A stretch of DNA of 64,000 bases from Halomonas sp. M4R1S46 (GTDB lineage Bacteria; Pseudomonadota; Gammaproteobacteria; Pseudomonadales; Halomonadaceae): NCBI RefSeq assembly GCF_025725685.1, contig NZ_CP107008.1:3782001-3846000 (forward strand). Direction: 5' to 3'. The translations under genes and the position numbers were made by a program. Shown here in pieces: positions 17,625 through 27,322 of the stretch; the first letter of the stretch is position 1, and each line of letters starts with the position of its first letter. The notes under the pieces were generated by a model. That model saw only the letters and a program-made list of their open reading frames with translations, was not told the DNA's origin and made no database searches.

Positions 17625-18416
17625 TCATCCGGCCAGGTTCGCCTGCAGGCGCTCGGCGATGGGACCGGGGAGCTCCACGGAGGGCACGTGGCCGATTCCC
17701 TCCAGGATCTCCAGCGGCGCCCCGTCCAGCTCGGCGGCCAAGGCCTCCAGGGTGGCCGTCGGTGTTGCGAGGTCTTCCGTGCCGCCCAGCAACCGGACAC
17801 GCACACCCCGTCCCGCGAGTCGACCGGTAAAGTCGGTCCGGCCAAGCATCTCGCAGAGCCGGGCATAGCTCTCGGCGTCGGTCCTGGCCATCTGGATGCA
17901 CCAGCCGCTTTCCAGCGCCGGGTCGCGCTTGAGTCGCTCGGCGGCGAACCAGCGCGGCACGATCTCGCCGGCCATCGCCGCCAGCCCCTCGTCACGCACG
18001 CGCGCGGCCCGAGTAGTCCACAGCTCGGCATTGCCGATCACCGCACCGGTGTTGGTCAGGGTGGCGGTGAGCAGCCGCTCGGCGTGCTCGGCGAGCAGCT
18101 GCTGGCCCACCACCCCGCCGATGGAGGTGCCGACGAAATGGAAACGCGCCGCCCCGGCCGCATCGACCAGCGCCAGCGCCTCGGCGGCCAGGGCGGCGGG
18201 GGTGATCTCGCCGCCGTCGGCCGGCCAGGCCTGGCTGGCGCCGTGCCCGGGCAGGTCCCAGGTCAGCACCCGGTAGCGTGGCAGCAGCGCCGGCAGCAGG
18301 TCGTCCCAGACCGCCTGGGTCATGCCCAGGGGGTGCGCCAGCACCACCAGCGGGTTGGCCTCGGCACCCAGCAGGCGGTAGGCCACGCTGCGTCCATCGA
18401 TGTTCAGAAATGCCAT
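17625..18416 (-). CDS. pcaD: Alpha/beta hydrolase, 3-oxoadipate enol-lactonase-like (PcaD-like)
   Basis: A 263-aa alpha/beta hydrolase: oxyanion LAHPLG, nucleophile elbow GTSIGG (Ser98) and late GIGHVPSVELP supplying the His. Length and segments such as LTNTGAVIG and RWF fit PcaD, which opens 3-oxoadipate enol-lactone to 3-oxoadipate, the substrate of the PcaIJ transferase encoded just upstream. AGGAG lies six nt before the ATG. The pcaB, pcaC, pcaGH genes are not in this window, so the assignment rests on similarity and on the neighbouring pcaF, pcaI and pcaJ genes. Confidence 0.75.
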   Translation of the reverse strand: MAFLNIDGRSVAYRLLGAEANPLVVLAHPLGMTQAVWDDLLPALLPRYRVLTWDLPGHGASQAWPADGGEITPAALAAEALALVDAAGAARFHFVGTSIGGVVGQQLLAEHAERLLTATLTNTGAVIGNAELWTTRAARVRDEGLAAMAGEIVPRWFAAERLKRDPALESGWCIQMARTDAESYARLCEMLGRTDFTGRLAGRGVRVRLLGGTEDLATPTATLEALAAELDGAPLEILEGIGHVPSVELPGPIAERLQANLAG

Positions 18417-18666
18417 GGAGTCTCTCCTGATGCCTAACGTCAAAACTAAAGCAATACATGCAGCACCTTGGAAATGCCCTCGTCTCGCTCCCCAGTGCCG
18501 GTCAGCGGGGTGAAGGCGTGCCGCTCGAACATGAGATACGACCTCATCGCCCCCTGGATGCCGGGACCGTGATGGCCGACAGGGCGCTGGCCCGGTTATC
18601 CTGCGTCAGCACGATGACCGGCGCCGCTCGCCTTGAAACGGCAGGAGCGGGCGCTGGGGCGAGTCG
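18417..18666. other. 250-nt spacer between BKACE and pcaD genes
   Basis: No gene seen. AT-rich near 18430-18460 just upstream of pcaD, where a separate promoter is likely, but no clear -35/-10 pair could be fixed. Confidence 0.3.
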
Positions 18667-19497
18667 TCAGCCCGCCTTGAGCCCGAGGATCTCGCGCGCC
18701 TGCTGCCAGGTGGCCACCGGGCGCTCGTATTGCTCGCACAGCTTCGCCACCCGCTCGACCAGCGCGGCATTGGAGGGGGCGAGGGTCTCCTTGTCCCAGC
18801 GAACGTTGTCCTCGAGCCCCGTGCGGGTGTGGCCGCCCGCGGCGATGGACCACTCGTTGAGGACCAGCTGGTTGGCGCCGATGCCGGCCCCGCACCACTG
18901 GGAGCCCGGCGCCAGGCGCTCGAGGGTCTCGACATAGAAATCGAAGGTCGGCTTGTCCACCGGCATGGCGTTCCTGACCCCCATCACGAACTGGACGTAG
19001 AGCGGCGCCTTGAGCTTGCCCTGCTTGGCGAGAGTCGCCGCCTGGTGGATATGCGACAGGTCGAAGGCCTCGATCTCGGGCTTGATGTCGTACGTCAGCA
19101 TCCCGTCGGCCAGCCACTCCACCAGCTGTGGCGAGTTCTCGTAGACCCGGGTGGGGAAGTTGTTGGAGCCCACCGCGAGGCTGGCCATGTCGGGCTTCAG
19201 CGGCAGCATGGCGCCACGCTCTTCACCCGCCCCCGAGCGCCCGCCGGTGGAGAGCTGGATGATCATCCCCGGGCAGTGCGTCTTGAGGCCTTCCATCAGC
19301 CTGGCGAACTTCTCGGGGTCCGAACTCGGCGACTGGTCGTCATTGCGGACATGGCAATGGACGATGCTCGCCCCGGCCTCGAAGGCCGCCTGGGTGCTCT
19401 CGACCTGCTCGTCGAGGGTCACGGGAACGGCAGGGTTGTTTTCCTTGCGCGGCAGGCTGCCGGTGATGGCCACACAGATGATACAGGGCTGCGACAT
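18667..19497 (-). CDS. Beta-keto acid cleavage enzyme (BKACE)
   Basis: A 276-aa member of the 3-keto-5-aminohexanoate cleavage (Kce/DUF849) family. Zn ligands His47 and His49 in HCHVRN, the substrate loop STGGRSG and ENVRWDKETLA near the end are conserved. The family reaction is beta-keto acid + acetyl-CoA -> acetoacetate + a CoA thioester. ATG at 19497 has GAGG upstream. It lies between pcaD-like and pcaF genes; a substrate such as 3-oxoadipate (which would give succinyl-CoA) is a reasonable guess, but dehydrocarnitine or other keto acids are also used in the family. Confidence 0.85.
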   Translation of the reverse strand: MSQPCIICVAITGSLPRKENNPAVPVTLDEQVESTQAAFEAGASIVHCHVRNDDQSPSSDPEKFARLMEGLKTHCPGMIIQLSTGGRSGAGEERGAMLPLKPDMASLAVGSNNFPTRVYENSPQLVEWLADGMLTYDIKPEIEAFDLSHIHQAATLAKQGKLKAPLYVQFVMGVRNAMPVDKPTFDFYVETLERLAPGSQWCGAGIGANQLVLNEWSIAAGGHTRTGLEDNVRWDKETLAPSNAALVERVAKLCEQYERPVATWQQAREILGLKAG

Positions 19498-19528
19498 GGG
19501 AACCTCGCGTGACGCCTTGGCCATGTCC

Positions 19529-19649
19529 GAAAAGTGCCTGCGTTCGGCTATACGACGTTAACAATCGGCTCAAGGTGCTCATTTACTACCTGTAAACTCC
19601 GCCTTTTTACCAATTTTTGCCTTGTCTAGCCTTCGCTCGTCGACTTTTC
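19529..19649 (-). repeat. Structured repeat element, copy 2 (minus orientation)
   Basis: A 121-bp imperfect inverted repeat between the BKACE and pcaF genes. Outer stem GAAAAGT (19529-19535)/ACTTTTC (19643-19649); next GGCTA (19546-19550)/TAGCC (19627-19631); middle stem 19560-19569 with 19609-19618 (includes G-U pairs on the minus strand); inner ATTTAC/GTAAAC near 19581 and 19592. Read on the minus strand it shares the blocks CGACGAGCGA, AGACAAGGC, GCGGAGTTTACA and GTAAATGAGCA with copy 1 at 20953-21079. Confidence 0.75.
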
Positions 19650-19723
19650 AGACAAAGCCCAAGGGCTCGTTCAGGGGGAATGGATGGGTTTCAAGGGCTC
19701 TGATCTGGCGGTGCCGCGGGCGC

Positions 19724-20929
<1,206 letters not shown>

Positions 20930-20952
20930 TGAAAAATCTCCTGAAATTCGCA

Positions 20953-21079
20953 CTTAAAACGCGACGAGCGATGGCCAGACAAGGCGAGAGTCAGCGAAAA
21001 CGCGGAGTTTACATGTGTGGTAAATGAGCATTTTGAGCTGACTCTCAACGCCGTATGGCCGAGCGCAGGCCGTTTTAAG
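20953..21079 (+). repeat. Structured repeat element, copy 1 (plus orientation)
   Basis: A 127-bp nested inverted repeat filling the gap between pcaJ and pcaF. Outer stem CTTAAAACG (20953-20961)/CGTTTTAAG (21071-21079); GGCCA (20973-20977)/TGGCC (21056-21060); GGCG (20983-20986)/CGCC (21049-21052); middle stem GAGAGTCAGC (20986-20995)/GCTGACTCTC (21037-21046); inner GTTTAC (21007-21012)/GTAAAT (21020-21025). It is related to copy 2 but its arms differ while pairing is kept. Confidence 0.8.
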
Positions 21080-21085
21080 GTGAAT

Positions 21086-21859
21086 TTACTCGCCGGCATG
21101 TTTTCGGTTGGTCCTCTCCTTCAGCTCGCGCAGGATCTCCAGTTCGCGGGCCGAGGGTTCCGGGGTGCTCTCGAGCGCCTCGGCGAAGCGGATCTCCCAA
21201 CCGGTGGCCTCCATCACGTCCTCGCGGGACACGCCGGGGTGCAGCGAGACGACCACCAGCTCCTTGGTCTCGGGGTCGGGCTTCATCACGCACAGGTCGG
21301 TGATCACCCGGGTCGGGCCCTTGCCGATGTTGGGCACGCCGTCGCGGCCCTGGCCGTCGCGGCCGAAGCCCAGGGTGGTGACGAAGTCGACGTCCTTCAC
21401 GAAGGCCCGCGGCGAATGCTTGAGGGTGATGAACACCTCACCCGCGTTGGTGGCGATCTCCGGCGCCCCGCCGCCGCCCGGCAGGCGCACCTTGGGATCG
21501 TGGTAGTCGCCGATCAGGGTGGTGTTGAGGTTGCAGTAGCGGTCGATCTGGGCGGTACCCAGGAAGCCCACGTCGATCTTCCCGCCCTGCAGCCAGTAGC
21601 GGAACATCTCGGGCACCGAGACGGTGGTCAGCGCCGACTCGCACAGCTCGCCGTCGCCGATGGACAGCGGCAGCACGTTCGGCCTGGTCTGCAGGGTGCC
21701 GGACTCGTAGATCAGCACCACGTCCGGGGCATGGGTCAGGCGCGCCAGGTTGGCGGCCTCGCTGGGCAGGCCGATGCCCACGAAGCAGGTCATGCCGTTC
21801 TCGAGCGCCCGGGCGGCGGTGACGGTCATCATCTCCGAGGAGGTGTATTCGGTGCTCAT
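21086..21859 (-). CDS. pcaJ: 3-oxoadipate CoA-transferase subunit B
   Basis: A 257-aa CoA-transferase beta subunit. The catalytic Glu lies at about residue 52 in YESGTL; FLGTAQIDRYCNLNTT and LPGGGGAPEIA are family segments. With PcaI it moves CoA from succinyl-CoA to 3-oxoadipate. Its ATG overlaps the pcaI stop by one base (TGATG), so the two subunits are translationally coupled. The C-terminal tail (about 30 residues with SARELEILRELKERTNRKHAGE-type charge) extends beyond the core. Confidence 0.9.
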   Translation of the reverse strand: MSTEYTSSEMMTVTAARALENGMTCFVGIGLPSEAANLARLTHAPDVVLIYESGTLQTRPNVLPLSIGDGELCESALTTVSVPEMFRYWLQGGKIDVGFLGTAQIDRYCNLNTTLIGDYHDPKVRLPGGGGAPEIATNAGEVFITLKHSPRAFVKDVDFVTTLGFGRDGQGRDGVPNIGKGPTRVITDLCVMKPDPETKELVVVSLHPGVSREDVMEATGWEIRFAEALESTPEPSARELEILRELKERTNRKHAGE

Positions 21860-22677
21860 CAGGACTGTCCCCCTGCGGTGTAGACGTTGTCGTCGAGCCA
21901 GGCGGTGAAGGCGTCACGGTCGCGGGCGATGGCGTCCCACTCCTTGTAGAAGCGGTTGTCGCGGTCGTAGTAGCCGTGGGCGTAGGAGGGGTAGGCCCCC
22001 TTCTCGGCCACGGCGATGGCGCTGATCGCCCAGCCGGGGATCACGCAGGCGTTGGGCTCGACGTCGAGGTCGTCGACGATCTCCTCGACGGTGACGATGC
22101 TCTGCCTGGCGGCCAGCACGGCCTCCTTCTGCACCCCGACGATGCCCTCCACCAGCACGTTACCCTTGCGGTCGGCCTTCTGGGCGTGCACCACCGAGAC
22201 GTCGGGCCGGATCGAGGGCACCGCGGCCAGGCGCTCGCCGGTGAAGGGGCACTCGATGAACTTGATCTGGTCGTTGACCTTGGGCAGGTCGCTGCCGACG
22301 TAGCCGCGCAGCACGGCCAGCGGCAGCCCGGCGGCGCCGGCCTCGAAGGCGCAGGCCATGGCGGCGTGGCTGTGCTCGAGGATCTCGACCTTGTGCGGGT
22401 AGCCCTTCTCCACCGCATCGCGCAGGCGGTGCAGCGAGCCCACCCCGGGATTGCCGCCCCAGGAGAAGATCAGCTCCCTGGCGCAGCCGGCGCCGATCAG
22501 CTGGTCATAGACCAGGTCCGGGGTCATGCGGATCAGGGTCAGGTCACGCTTGCCCTGACGGATGACCTCGTGGCCCGCCGCGAAGGGGATCAGGTGGGTA
22601 AAGCCTTCCATGCATACGGTGGCGCCGTCTTCGACGTAGCGGGCCACCGCGTCAGGCAAGCTGAGGAACTCGGCCAT
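21859..22677 (-). CDS. pcaI: 3-oxoadipate CoA-transferase subunit A
   Basis: A 272-aa CoA-transferase alpha subunit: EGFTHLIPFAAGHEVIRQG at the N terminus and the loop SWGGNPGVGSLHRLRDA. ATG at 22677 is preceded by GAGGTG. It is first in the minus-strand pca unit (pcaI-pcaJ-pcaF, then BKACE and pcaD-like), and its promoter region carries palindromes that match those before the divergent regulator gene pcaR. Confidence 0.9.
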   Translation of the reverse strand: MAEFLSLPDAVARYVEDGATVCMEGFTHLIPFAAGHEVIRQGKRDLTLIRMTPDLVYDQLIGAGCARELIFSWGGNPGVGSLHRLRDAVEKGYPHKVEILEHSHAAMACAFEAGAAGLPLAVLRGYVGSDLPKVNDQIKFIECPFTGERLAAVPSIRPDVSVVHAQKADRKGNVLVEGIVGVQKEAVLAARQSIVTVEEIVDDLDVEPNACVIPGWAISAIAVAEKGAYPSYAHGYYDRDNRFYKEWDAIARDRDAFTAWLDDNVYTAGGQS

Positions 22678-22736
22678 ATGGTGCACCTCTGTTGGGGAGA
22701 GCTCGGCGGCCGATGCCTGCCAGGCGACGGCCACCT

Positions 22737-22772
22737 TGTTCGTTTAGCGAACATCAATTCTATATGCGAACA
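22737..22772 (-). promoter_or_regulatory. PcaR-type double operator in the pcaI promoter region
   Basis: A perfect palindrome TGTTCG-TTTAG-CGAACA at 22737-22753 is followed, 19 bp centre to centre, by a half-conserved copy (22756-22772) ending in CGAACA. The core GTTCG-N5-CGAAC resembles the 15-bp site described for Pseudomonas putida PcaR (from memory). It lies 60-95 nt before the pcaI start and overlaps AT-rich promoter-like sequence. Confidence 0.75.
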
Positions 22773-22954
22773 AATTAGCGTCACCGTCGGTGATCGTCAA
22801 ACCCCACGCCGCCCCTGACCCTGGTCCACGGGAGCGAAACGTCCGCTAACCCCCCGCCGGGACGGTATTTCCTCGTCCCGAGCCAGGCATCGAACTGCGA
22901 CCAAGGTCTTATAGGCTGCCGATATCCCACCTTCAGGAAAGGTGACGATCACCA

Positions 22955-22971
22955 TGTTCGCCTACCGAACA
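22955..22971 (+). promoter_or_regulatory. PcaR-type operator upstream of pcaR (autoregulation)
   Basis: TGTTCG-CCTAC-CGAACA: the same arms and spacing as the pcaI operator but with a different spacer. It is 70 nt before the pcaR start, which implies that PcaR controls its own gene. A separate 7-bp hairpin CGGGACG/CGTCCCG (22858-22864, 22874-22880) lies in the same intergenic region. Confidence 0.72.
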
Positions 22972-23040
22972 TGTGTGCTAGATTGGGCCACAATAGGCGA
23001 CACCCGCCGCCATCATCGGGCTGAGGGGGAGACAGACAGG

Positions 23041-23820
23041 ATGCAGGAAGAGGTATTGAGCCCGGATGACCGGGACTTCGTCACGGCCCTGGCCAGCGGG
23101 CTGGAGGTGATCCTGGCCTTCGACGAGGACCACCCGAGAATGACGCTAAGTGAAGTGGCGACGCGCACCGGCATGAACCGGGCCCGGGCCCGGCGCTTCC
23201 TGCTGACGCTGCATTCGCTGGGGTATGTGCGCAAGACGCAGCGCCATTTCGAGCTGGCGCCCAAGGTCCTGCAGCTCGGCTATGCCTTCCTGTCGGCCAA
23301 CGGCTATCAGAGCGTCATCCAGCAGGTGCTCGAGGACATCACCGCCGAGTGTGGGGAATCCTCATCGCTGGGGGTGCTGGACGGCGACGAGGTGACCTAT
23401 GTGGCGCGCTCGGCGGCCAAGCACCGGCTGATGGCCATCAGCCTCTCGGTAGGGACCCGGCTGCCTGCCGCCCACACCTCCATGGGCCGGGTCCTGCTCG
23501 CCCAGCTGCCCGACGACGAGCTGGCGGCCTACCTGGAACGGGTGACCCTCGAGCGCCACACGGAGCAGACTGTTACCGACAAGGCGGTGCTGCGCGAGCG
23601 CATCCGGGAGGTGCGCCGCCAGGGCTACGCCATCGCCGACCAGGAGCTGGACTCCGGCCTGCGCTCCCTGGCGGTGCCGGCCTTCGATGCCACCGGACGG
23701 CTGATCGGTGCCATCAACATCAGCACCAACGCCGCCCGGGTTGATCTCGACACCCTGCTCGGCGACTACCTGCCGCTGCTGCAGCGCAAGGCCGCACAGA
23801 TCCGCGAGCAGGTGCGTTAG
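23041..23820 (+). CDS. pcaR: IclR-family regulator of the beta-ketoadipate genes (PcaR)
   Basis: A 259-aa IclR-type regulator: N-terminal helix-turn-helix (about residues 25-60, MTLSEVATRTGMNRARARRFLL) and C-terminal effector domain with RLPAAHTSMGRVLLA and QGYAIADQELDSGLRSLAVP. It matches PcaR/PcaU/PobR proteins, which sense 3-oxoadipate or related acids. ATG at 23041 follows a GGGGGAGA site; earlier in-frame ATG codons fall within the operator. Divergent from pcaI and sharing its palindrome. Its stop overlaps the aroQ stop on the other strand by four bases. Confidence 0.9.
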   Translation: MQEEVLSPDDRDFVTALASGLEVILAFDEDHPRMTLSEVATRTGMNRARARRFLLTLHSLGYVRKTQRHFELAPKVLQLGYAFLSANGYQSVIQQVLEDITAECGESSSLGVLDGDEVTYVARSAAKHRLMAISLSVGTRLPAAHTSMGRVLLAQLPDDELAAYLERVTLERHTEQTVTDKAVLRERIREVRRQGYAIADQELDSGLRSLAVPAFDATGRLIGAINISTNAARVDLDTLLGDYLPLLQRKAAQIREQVR

Positions 23821-24251
23821 GAGCCGACCATCACCGCCTCCAGGGCGGCGCGATAGCCCTGGCTGCCGAGGCCGGCGATCACGCCGTCGGCGCGCAACGA
23901 GACATAGGAGTGGTGACGGAAGGCCTCGCGCTTGTGGACGTTGGAGAGGTGGACCTCGATGACCCGGCCGTCGAAGGCGTTGAGGGCGTCGAGGATCGCC
24001 ACCGAGGTGTGGGTATAGGCGGCGGGATTGATGATGATCGCCACGGTGCCGTCGAGCCGGGCGGCATGGATGGCGTCGATCAGCTCGCCCTCGTGATTGC
24101 TCTGTCGGCAGTCGATCTCCCAGCCCGCCCCCAGGGCCTGCTCGCGCAGGGCGTCGTCGATGTCCTCCAGGGTCTCGCGACCGTAGATCTCCGGCTGGCG
24201 GGTGCCCAGCAGGTTGAGATTGGGGCCGTGCAGGACCAGAACCTTGTTCAT
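23817..24251 (-). CDS. aroQ: Type II 3-dehydroquinate dehydratase
   Basis: A 144-aa dodecameric-type dehydroquinase. Signatures: GPNLNLLGTRQPEIYG at the N terminus, SNHEGELID, NPAAYTHTS and EVHLSNVHKREAFRHHS. It converts 3-dehydroquinate to 3-dehydroshikimate, in the shikimate pathway or, in the reverse physiological sense, in quinate use toward protocatechuate. Its ATG overlaps the glnE stop by four bases (ATGA), so it is coupled to glnE, while its stop touches pcaR. A catabolic link to the pca genes is possible but not shown. Confidence 0.93.
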   Translation of the reverse strand: MNKVLVLHGPNLNLLGTRQPEIYGRETLEDIDDALREQALGAGWEIDCRQSNHEGELIDAIHAARLDGTVAIIINPAAYTHTSVAILDALNAFDGRVIEVHLSNVHKREAFRHHSYVSLRADGVIAGLGSQGYRAALEAVMVGS

Positions 24252-27250
24252 GGTGTCGTGTTTCCTTGATCGTTGCGGGGCTCGAGCAGGCGCTGCCAGA
24301 CGGCGATCACCGCCTGGCGGTGGGCCTCGAAGTCGTCGCGGTGGCCGCGTGCGGGATCCCGGGTCAGGGCCGAGCGGTGGGCCGCGGTGCGACAGGCCAG
24401 GTAGGCCTCGCGCAGCCGTTGGCAGTCGTCGGCCGGCAGGCGCCCGCTGGCCTCCAGGGTCTCGAGGATGCGCATGTTGTCGCTGTAGGTCAGCAGCTCG
24501 GGGGTCTCGTGCCCCATGGAGAGCACCGCGAACTGGCACAGGAACTCGATGTCGACCATGCCCCCGGGATCGTGCTTGAGGTCGAAGTCGTCGCCCTCGC
24601 CGTTGCCGGCCAGGTGGTCACGCATCTTGTGGCGCATCGCCACCACCTCCTCGCGCAGCGCCTCGAGGTCGCGCTGTCGGCCCAGGGTCTCGCGGCGCAC
24701 GGCGTCGAAGCGCTCCGCCAGTGCCTCGTGACCGGCTACCACCCGGGCCCGAACCAGCGCCTGGTGCTCCCAGGTCCAGGCCTCGCGACGCTGGTAGTCG
24801 GCGAAGGCCTCCAGGCTCGAGACCAGCAGGCCGGCGTTGCCCGAGGGCCGCAGGCGCATGTCGACCTCGTAGAGGCTGCCCGCGGGCGTCACGGCGGTGA
24901 GCAGGTGGATGATGCGCTGGCCGAGTCGGGTGAAGAAGACCGCGTTGTCGATGGGCCGCTCGCCGTCGGTGCTGCCCTGGGTGGCACCGTCGTGCAAGAA
25001 CACCAGGTCCAGGTCGGAGCCGTAGCCCAGCTCGATGCCGCCGAGCTTGCCATAGCCGACGATCAGAAACTCCGGCGCCTGGCCGCACCGCTCGCCGTCG
25101 CGCCGCTCGGGGGCGCCATGCTTGCGAGTGAGGTGCTTCCAGGCCATGGCCAGCACCGTCTGGAGGATCACCTCGGCGATATGGGTCAGGTAGTCGCTGA
25201 CCTTCATCAGGTGGCGGGTGCCGGCGATGTCGGAGGCGGCCACGTGCAGCACCTGGGCGTGCTTGAAGACTCGCAGCGCCTCGAGCTGGGCCTCCTCGTC
25301 GTCCTCGGGGATGCGCCCCAGCGCCTGGCGCAGCTCGTCGGCGAGCCGTGCCTTGTCCGCCGGGGTATAGAGGGTGTCCGGCGTCAGCAGCTCGTCGAGC
25401 AGAATGGGGTGGCGGGCCAGTTGCTCGGCGATCCAGGGGCTGGCGCTGCACAGCCGCATCAGGTGCTCCAGCGCATCGGGATTCTCGCGCAACAGGGCCA
25501 GGTAGGCGGTCCGCCGCAGCACGGCCTCGACCAGCGGCAGGACCCGCTCCAGGGCGGTGTCCGGCGCCTCGCTGGCGGCCACGGCATCGAGCAGCAACGG
25601 CATCAGCGCATCGAGTCGCTCGAAGCCGATGCGCTGCATGGCCTGCACTTGCCGGGAGTGGCGCAGCGCCCGTAGCCGGCGTTGGCCGGCCGCGGCGTCG
25701 CCGAAACCGGCCTCCTCCAGCCGGGACTCGGCCTCCTGCTCGGGGAGCTCGTCGCGCCACAGGGCCCGCCACTCGTCCAGTTCGACCTCCCCTGCACCGG
25801 TGGACGCGGCCGCCTCCTCGGCCTCCTCCTCGGGCTCGGCGATCACCGCGTCGAAGTGGCGCCGCACGCGGGCGCGGACCTCGTCGAGCCGGGCCATGAC
25901 CGCGGGCCAGTCCTCCATGTCCAGGGCCAGGGCGACCCGCTCGCGATCCACCTCCTCGACCGGCAGGCTCTGGGTCTGGCGGTCCTCCAGGGCCTGGAGG
26001 ATATGCTCGATGTCACGCAGGAAGACGTAGTCGGGGATCAGCTCGTCGACCACCTCCTCGGGCAGCAGCCCCAGCGCCGGCAGGCGCTCCAGGGCGGTCT
26101 TCAGGGAGGCGACCTGCAGTTCGGTATCGCGCCCGCCGCGGATCAGCTGGAAGGCCTGGACCACGAACTCCACCTCGCGGATGCCGCCGGGACCGAGCTT
26201 GATGTTGCCCTGCATGCCGCGGCGGCGTACCTCGCGGTTGATCATCGCCTTGAGCTCGCGCAGCGACTCGATGGCGCCGAAGTCGAGGTACTTGCGGTAG
26301 ACGAAGGGGCGGATGCTGGCCAGCAGCTCGGCGCCGGCGCCCAGGTCGCCGGCCACCGGCCGCGCCTTGAGCATCGCGTAGCGCTCCCACTCGCGGCCCT
26401 GGTCCTGGTAGTAGCCGGCCAGCGAGGCGAAGCTGCCGACCAGCGGCCCGCCGTCGCCCAGCGGACGCAGGCGCATGTCGACGCGGAAGGCGAAGCCATC
26501 GGCGGTCACGGCGTCCAGGGCGGTGATCAGCTTCTGGCCGAGCTTGGTGAAGTACTCCTGGTGCTCGAGGGCCTTGCGCCCGCCCTCGGTCTCGCCCTTC
26601 TCGGGGAAGGCGAAGATCAGGTCGATGTCGGAGGACAGGTTGAGCTCGCCGGCCCCGAGCTTGCCCATGCCGAGCACCACCAGGCGCTGCTCGCTGCCGT
26701 CGGCCCGGGTCGCGGGGCGCCCCCAGCGGGGTGCGAAATGGGTCTCCAGCCAGTCCAGGGCCAGTTCCAGGCAGGCCTCCGCCAGCTGGGTGACGGCCGT
26801 CGCCGTGGCCCACATGTCGATGCCCGGCGGGCGCGTCAGGTCCCGCCAGACGATGCCCAGCATGCGCGCCCGGCGAAAGCGGCGGATAGCGGCGTGCAGG
26901 GCCGCCTCGTCGTCGGCGGCCTCCAGGCGCTCGGCGAGGGTCTCGCGCAGGGCCTCGGGGGCCGGCGCGGCCTCCAGCTCGCCGGCGGCGTCCAGGTGGA
27001 CCAGCCAGTCGGGATGGCGGATCAGCGTCTCGCCGGCGAAGTCGGAGACGGCGAGCACCCGCGCCAGCTGCGCGCGACGGGTCGCCGAGAGCGCCGACCA
27101 GGTCTCGCCGGGGCCGTCCTGGTCCTGCATCGAGGCCAGGTTGTCGGCCTGCTCGAGGGACGCCCCGAGGCGCTCCCAGGCATGTCGCAACGGCGCCACC
27201 AGCGGCTCGGGAATGGCATCCAGCGGCAGGAAGTCGTCGGGCAGGGCCAT
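24248..27250 (-). CDS. glnE: Bifunctional glutamine synthetase adenylyltransferase/adenylyl-removing enzyme
   Basis: A 1000-aa protein with two nucleotidyltransferase domains. The N-terminal one (adenylyl removal) carries GKLGAGELNLSSDIDLIFAF; the C-terminal one (adenylylation) carries GYGKLGGIELGYGSDLDLVFL. The Asp pairs of both active sites are intact. It adjusts glutamine synthetase activity in response to PII/nitrogen status. It is somewhat longer than the E. coli protein (about 945 aa), with acidic linkers rich in Glu near residue 470. It lies directly upstream of and overlaps aroQ. Confidence 0.95.
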   Translation of the reverse strand: MALPDDFLPLDAIPEPLVAPLRHAWERLGASLEQADNLASMQDQDGPGETWSALSATRRAQLARVLAVSDFAGETLIRHPDWLVHLDAAGELEAAPAPEALRETLAERLEAADDEAALHAAIRRFRRARMLGIVWRDLTRPPGIDMWATATAVTQLAEACLELALDWLETHFAPRWGRPATRADGSEQRLVVLGMGKLGAGELNLSSDIDLIFAFPEKGETEGGRKALEHQEYFTKLGQKLITALDAVTADGFAFRVDMRLRPLGDGGPLVGSFASLAGYYQDQGREWERYAMLKARPVAGDLGAGAELLASIRPFVYRKYLDFGAIESLRELKAMINREVRRRGMQGNIKLGPGGIREVEFVVQAFQLIRGGRDTELQVASLKTALERLPALGLLPEEVVDELIPDYVFLRDIEHILQALEDRQTQSLPVEEVDRERVALALDMEDWPAVMARLDEVRARVRRHFDAVIAEPEEEAEEAAASTGAGEVELDEWRALWRDELPEQEAESRLEEAGFGDAAAGQRRLRALRHSRQVQAMQRIGFERLDALMPLLLDAVAASEAPDTALERVLPLVEAVLRRTAYLALLRENPDALEHLMRLCSASPWIAEQLARHPILLDELLTPDTLYTPADKARLADELRQALGRIPEDDEEAQLEALRVFKHAQVLHVAASDIAGTRHLMKVSDYLTHIAEVILQTVLAMAWKHLTRKHGAPERRDGERCGQAPEFLIVGYGKLGGIELGYGSDLDLVFLHDGATQGSTDGERPIDNAVFFTRLGQRIIHLLTAVTPAGSLYEVDMRLRPSGNAGLLVSSLEAFADYQRREAWTWEHQALVRARVVAGHEALAERFDAVRRETLGRQRDLEALREEVVAMRHKMRDHLAGNGEGDDFDLKHDPGGMVDIEFLCQFAVLSMGHETPELLTYSDNMRILETLEASGRLPADDCQRLREAYLACRTAAHRSALTRDPARGHRDDFEAHRQAVIAVWQRLLEPRNDQGNTTP

Positions 27251-27322
27251 GGGCGTCTCGCATCCGGTTGATGAATACCCTCAGCATACCCAAGCCGGGG
27301 CGCCCGGCGATAGCGACCGGGC

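Noticed and set aside
22942..23040. Extended start for pcaR at 22942 or 22954
   Set aside because: These codons overlap the operator and lack a ribosome site; 23041 has a good one and gives the normal IclR length.
24248..27250. GlnE as a fusion or frameshifted protein because of its 1000-aa length
   Set aside because: Both transferase domains are in one frame and the extra length is in acidic linkers; no sign of fusion.
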